From Certhia americana (taxonomy: Eukaryota; Chordata; Aves; Passeriformes; Certhiidae), in the NCBI GenBank assembly GCA_018697195.1, contig CM031857.1, positions 95,582,966 through 95,646,965 of the forward strand: 64,000 bases of DNA, given 5' to 3'. The notes beneath the pieces were generated by a model, which did no database searches, was not told the origin of the DNA, and saw nothing but the letters and a program-made list of their open reading frames with translations. Position numbers and translations under genes: made by a program. Positions 61,706-64,000 of the stretch are shown piece after piece. How positions within the stretch are numbered: the stretch's first letter is position 1; every line of letters begins with the position of its first letter.

Positions 61706-64000
61706 ATGCAAACAAAAATGTACATATACAGTTCTAGATAAATACTAAATCTAAATTAATTGATTAATATAGTAATCTTCTCTTTCAAAAAACACTATTT
61801 TTTGTTTTAAAAGGTCTGTAGTTAGAAAATAAAAATCATCCTCTTTAGTAGTCACCTTATTGAATTCTGATCAGGTTTTAGTATTAGTTTTTTTTCCCTT
61901 AGCATTTAATGTTTTCAGTTTCTGAGAGAAAATCATGAACTGTGGTTTATCATTCCTTCAGATTCCAGGGAAGTGTTCTGGGACACTGCAGTAGGGACTC
62001 CATTTCATTTATAACATATCTTTGCAATCAAATACTTTAATCTCAAAATATAACCTTCCCATTTAATATATTGTATCTGTCCAAGTTTTTAATCAATCCA
62101 AATACATTCTCTGAAAACTCCTGTTAGGAATTATGAAACACAATTTCCATAGACTGGAATTACATGGCTTATGAGAAAGGAAGAACTTTCAGAAATAGCC
62201 CTCAAGGAGAGGCATTTCAGCACTGATTTCCACTACATAGAAAAGCCCTTTGCAACCAACCAAAATTGCAATTCTTTTCTTGTAAGACTTAACAACAGTA
62301 TTATGTTCTTCCAAGAGGCAATCATTCAAGTGCAGACAATTTAAACAGAGAGCTTTAAAATGAAAAGGCTATGGAAGAATAACACCCCTAAAATTAAGAT
62401 GAAACAGCTAAGTAAGGAACTTGATATTTCCAGGACCAGCAATTTGGCCTTGGTCCACTTCATGATATTTGTAGCCAAGCAAAGTTGCAATCACAGAGCC
62501 CTTTGCTTTTATTCTCTTGGAGTGAGCCAGAGAGGCATACCTGGGGAAAGTGTATCCACATCAGAAAACAAAACAAAACAAAACTGATTTTTGTCAGTCT
62601 CAGAAGAAGAAAGCAAAATATAACAATGCAAACAAAGGCTAAATCTGGGCAGAACATTTTGCATGAGTTCATCTATCCAGCCAAAGAGCTGGGTTAAGAA
62701 ATTACAACACTGGGGCACCCATGATTAACTATTTTTCCATTAGTGTATAAAGGGACTTGGGGAGTCAGGCGAAATAAATGGCAGTTCAGAGAAACCTAAA
62801 TTAGCAAGTGCTTTTTGAATTACCTTCCTCAAGATACCAATCAGGGTCCACATGGTCTTCCCAATACTATCACAAGGTGGCTCCTTAATTACCCCTCTTG
62901 CTCCACTGCCAGTGTCATGCTGTCTCCATTCAAATCCTTGTCATTACAATGATCCTGCTCTGCTCATCTTCTCCAGTCATTCTTTAGGGATTTGCTATGA
63001 AGAAACAGTAGCAAAGAAAATCCCTCCCATAAACCTTTATAATAGTAGAAAACCACTGCTCATCAGTTTCTCTGCTTCCTCTTCCTATGGCCCCTGCAAT
63101 ATCTGCACCTCCAGCTGCTGCTGGGTCAGCCTGGCCAAGGAGAATGACAGAGCACATCAACAGGACCCACAAGGCACAAGCAGGAACACTGTTTCACATC
63201 TAGGAACACCAAAACAGCATATAAATAAGTGACCTGGACTGTCACAAAGATGATCTATAAACTGAATCCTGCAAATTGATTACCACTATCTTGTAAGTCC
63301 CAGCAAAGGGATTTTATCCAGACTTCCACAAAAGCTTTGCACACCTGCAGTTTTTTAAAAGTCTGGGCTTTTATTTATTCAGCAAGAATTGTGAGTAGTG
63401 AACCCCCAGAAATAAAATGACTTAACAGTTCTCTAGTTATCAGCTTTCTTTGAATTCCATAGGATTAAAAAGAATGCAACACCATCCCATTACCATTTGC
63501 ATTAGCGACACTCCATGAGTGTACAACAATTAGAAATCTTCTTTGATAAAGAAAGAAATTTTTTAGCATTCAATACTAAAATTCACCCTACATTATCTTC
63601 CACAGTGCTCTATGCCCACTACCAGCCTTAGAGTCTGTACCACGAGTTGCTCTGTGTGTGTGTGATTTATTATTATATGTGAAGATTATCCATAATTAGA
63701 ACTGATAAATAAGAATTGGCAATTAGAAGAACCTTAAGCAATTTTTCAACCTATCTGAACAGAATGACTAAACTGCAAGTGACAAGCTTGTAAATTAAAA
63801 ATCTGAAAATAAAAAAAACTTTATTACAAGTGTCATATGTGAGTCAAGTGGCACATAATTAGATATGCAGTCATTTTATTATGGTTTATTTGTTGCTGGC
63901 TCATAAAGACTTTTTATCTTGAAAAGCATTCCAACTGACATTTTATGCAGTGTCCATGAAAGGAAGTGTTGAAACTTTGTCAGTAAAGACTTGTAAAACT
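61706..64000. other. Unique DNA, no gene seen
   Basis: No gene is supported. An (AAAAC)n patch lies at about 62564-62584. TATAAAGG (62746-62753) and AATAAA (62772-62777) occur close together, which could be a chance pairing or an LTR remnant. The 126-codon open frame at 62852-63232 has no recognisable domain, overlaps a 62-codon frame on the other strand, and is judged fortuitous. Confidence 0.5.

Noticed and set aside
62746..62777. TATAAAGG plus AATAAA as a mini-promoter or LTR core
   Set aside because: Both are short AT motifs common in this DNA, and no TG...CA ends with a duplication could be found around them.
62852..63232. 126-codon plus-strand frame as a gene
   Set aside because: No recognisable domain, composition like its flanks, and an overlapping frame on the opposite strand. 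It may be chance.
1..64000. tRNA or rRNA genes
   Set aside because: No GGTTCGAATCC-type B box with a matching A box and cloverleaf arms, and no rRNA core sequence, was seen on either strand.

Overview
The window is 64 kb of AT-rich vertebrate nuclear DNA with no recognisable protein-coding gene, tRNA or rRNA. It is most likely from a bird, and probably a songbird. The main evidence is about ten fragments of the avian CR1 LINE in both orientations, several ending in the diagnostic 3' octamer repeat (ATTCTATG-like). There are also endogenous-retrovirus LTRs of a passerine type, and no Alu, B1 or L1 elements. The long AT-rich spacers look like a macrochromosomal gene desert or the inside of a very long intron; the sequence alone does not separate these.

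Layout. 1-6.2 kb: AT-rich unique DNA with an (AAAT)n/(AT)n microsatellite at 5.0 kb. 6.2-6.6 kb: CR1 3' end, plus strand. 9.5 and 10.3 kb: two (GT)n tracts. 15.0-15.3, 20.1-20.4 and 21.6-22.1 kb: three minus-strand CR1 pieces. 25.6-26.9 kb: the densest mobile cluster, with a GC-rich block of unknown origin, a solo-LTR-like element with a TATA box, and a CR1. 31.2 kb: a long (CTAT)n array. 34.2-34.8 kb: CR1, plus strand. 39.9-41.3 kb: an old CR1 keeping more than 1 kb of its reverse-transcriptase ORF on the minus strand, followed by a second CR1 3' end. 44.7 kb: CR1 terminus. 45.6-46.3 kb: a well-bounded 666-bp solo LTR with a 5-bp target-site duplication. 52.5-53.0 kb: a possible further LTR. 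61.0-61.7 kb: the best-preserved CR1. The rest is unique sequence.

All longer open frames are explained by repeats, low-complexity DNA or chance. No operon, pathway or novel gene system is visible. The items most worth following are the two LTRs, the unexplained GC-rich block at 25.6 kb, a perfect 16-bp-arm inverted repeat at 17.5 kb, a sequence resembling a recursive splice site at 31.85 kb, and several motif-dense unique segments that could be conserved regulatory elements. Repeat assignments come from recognising family consensus features by eye, so boundaries are approximate unless a target-site duplication is given.
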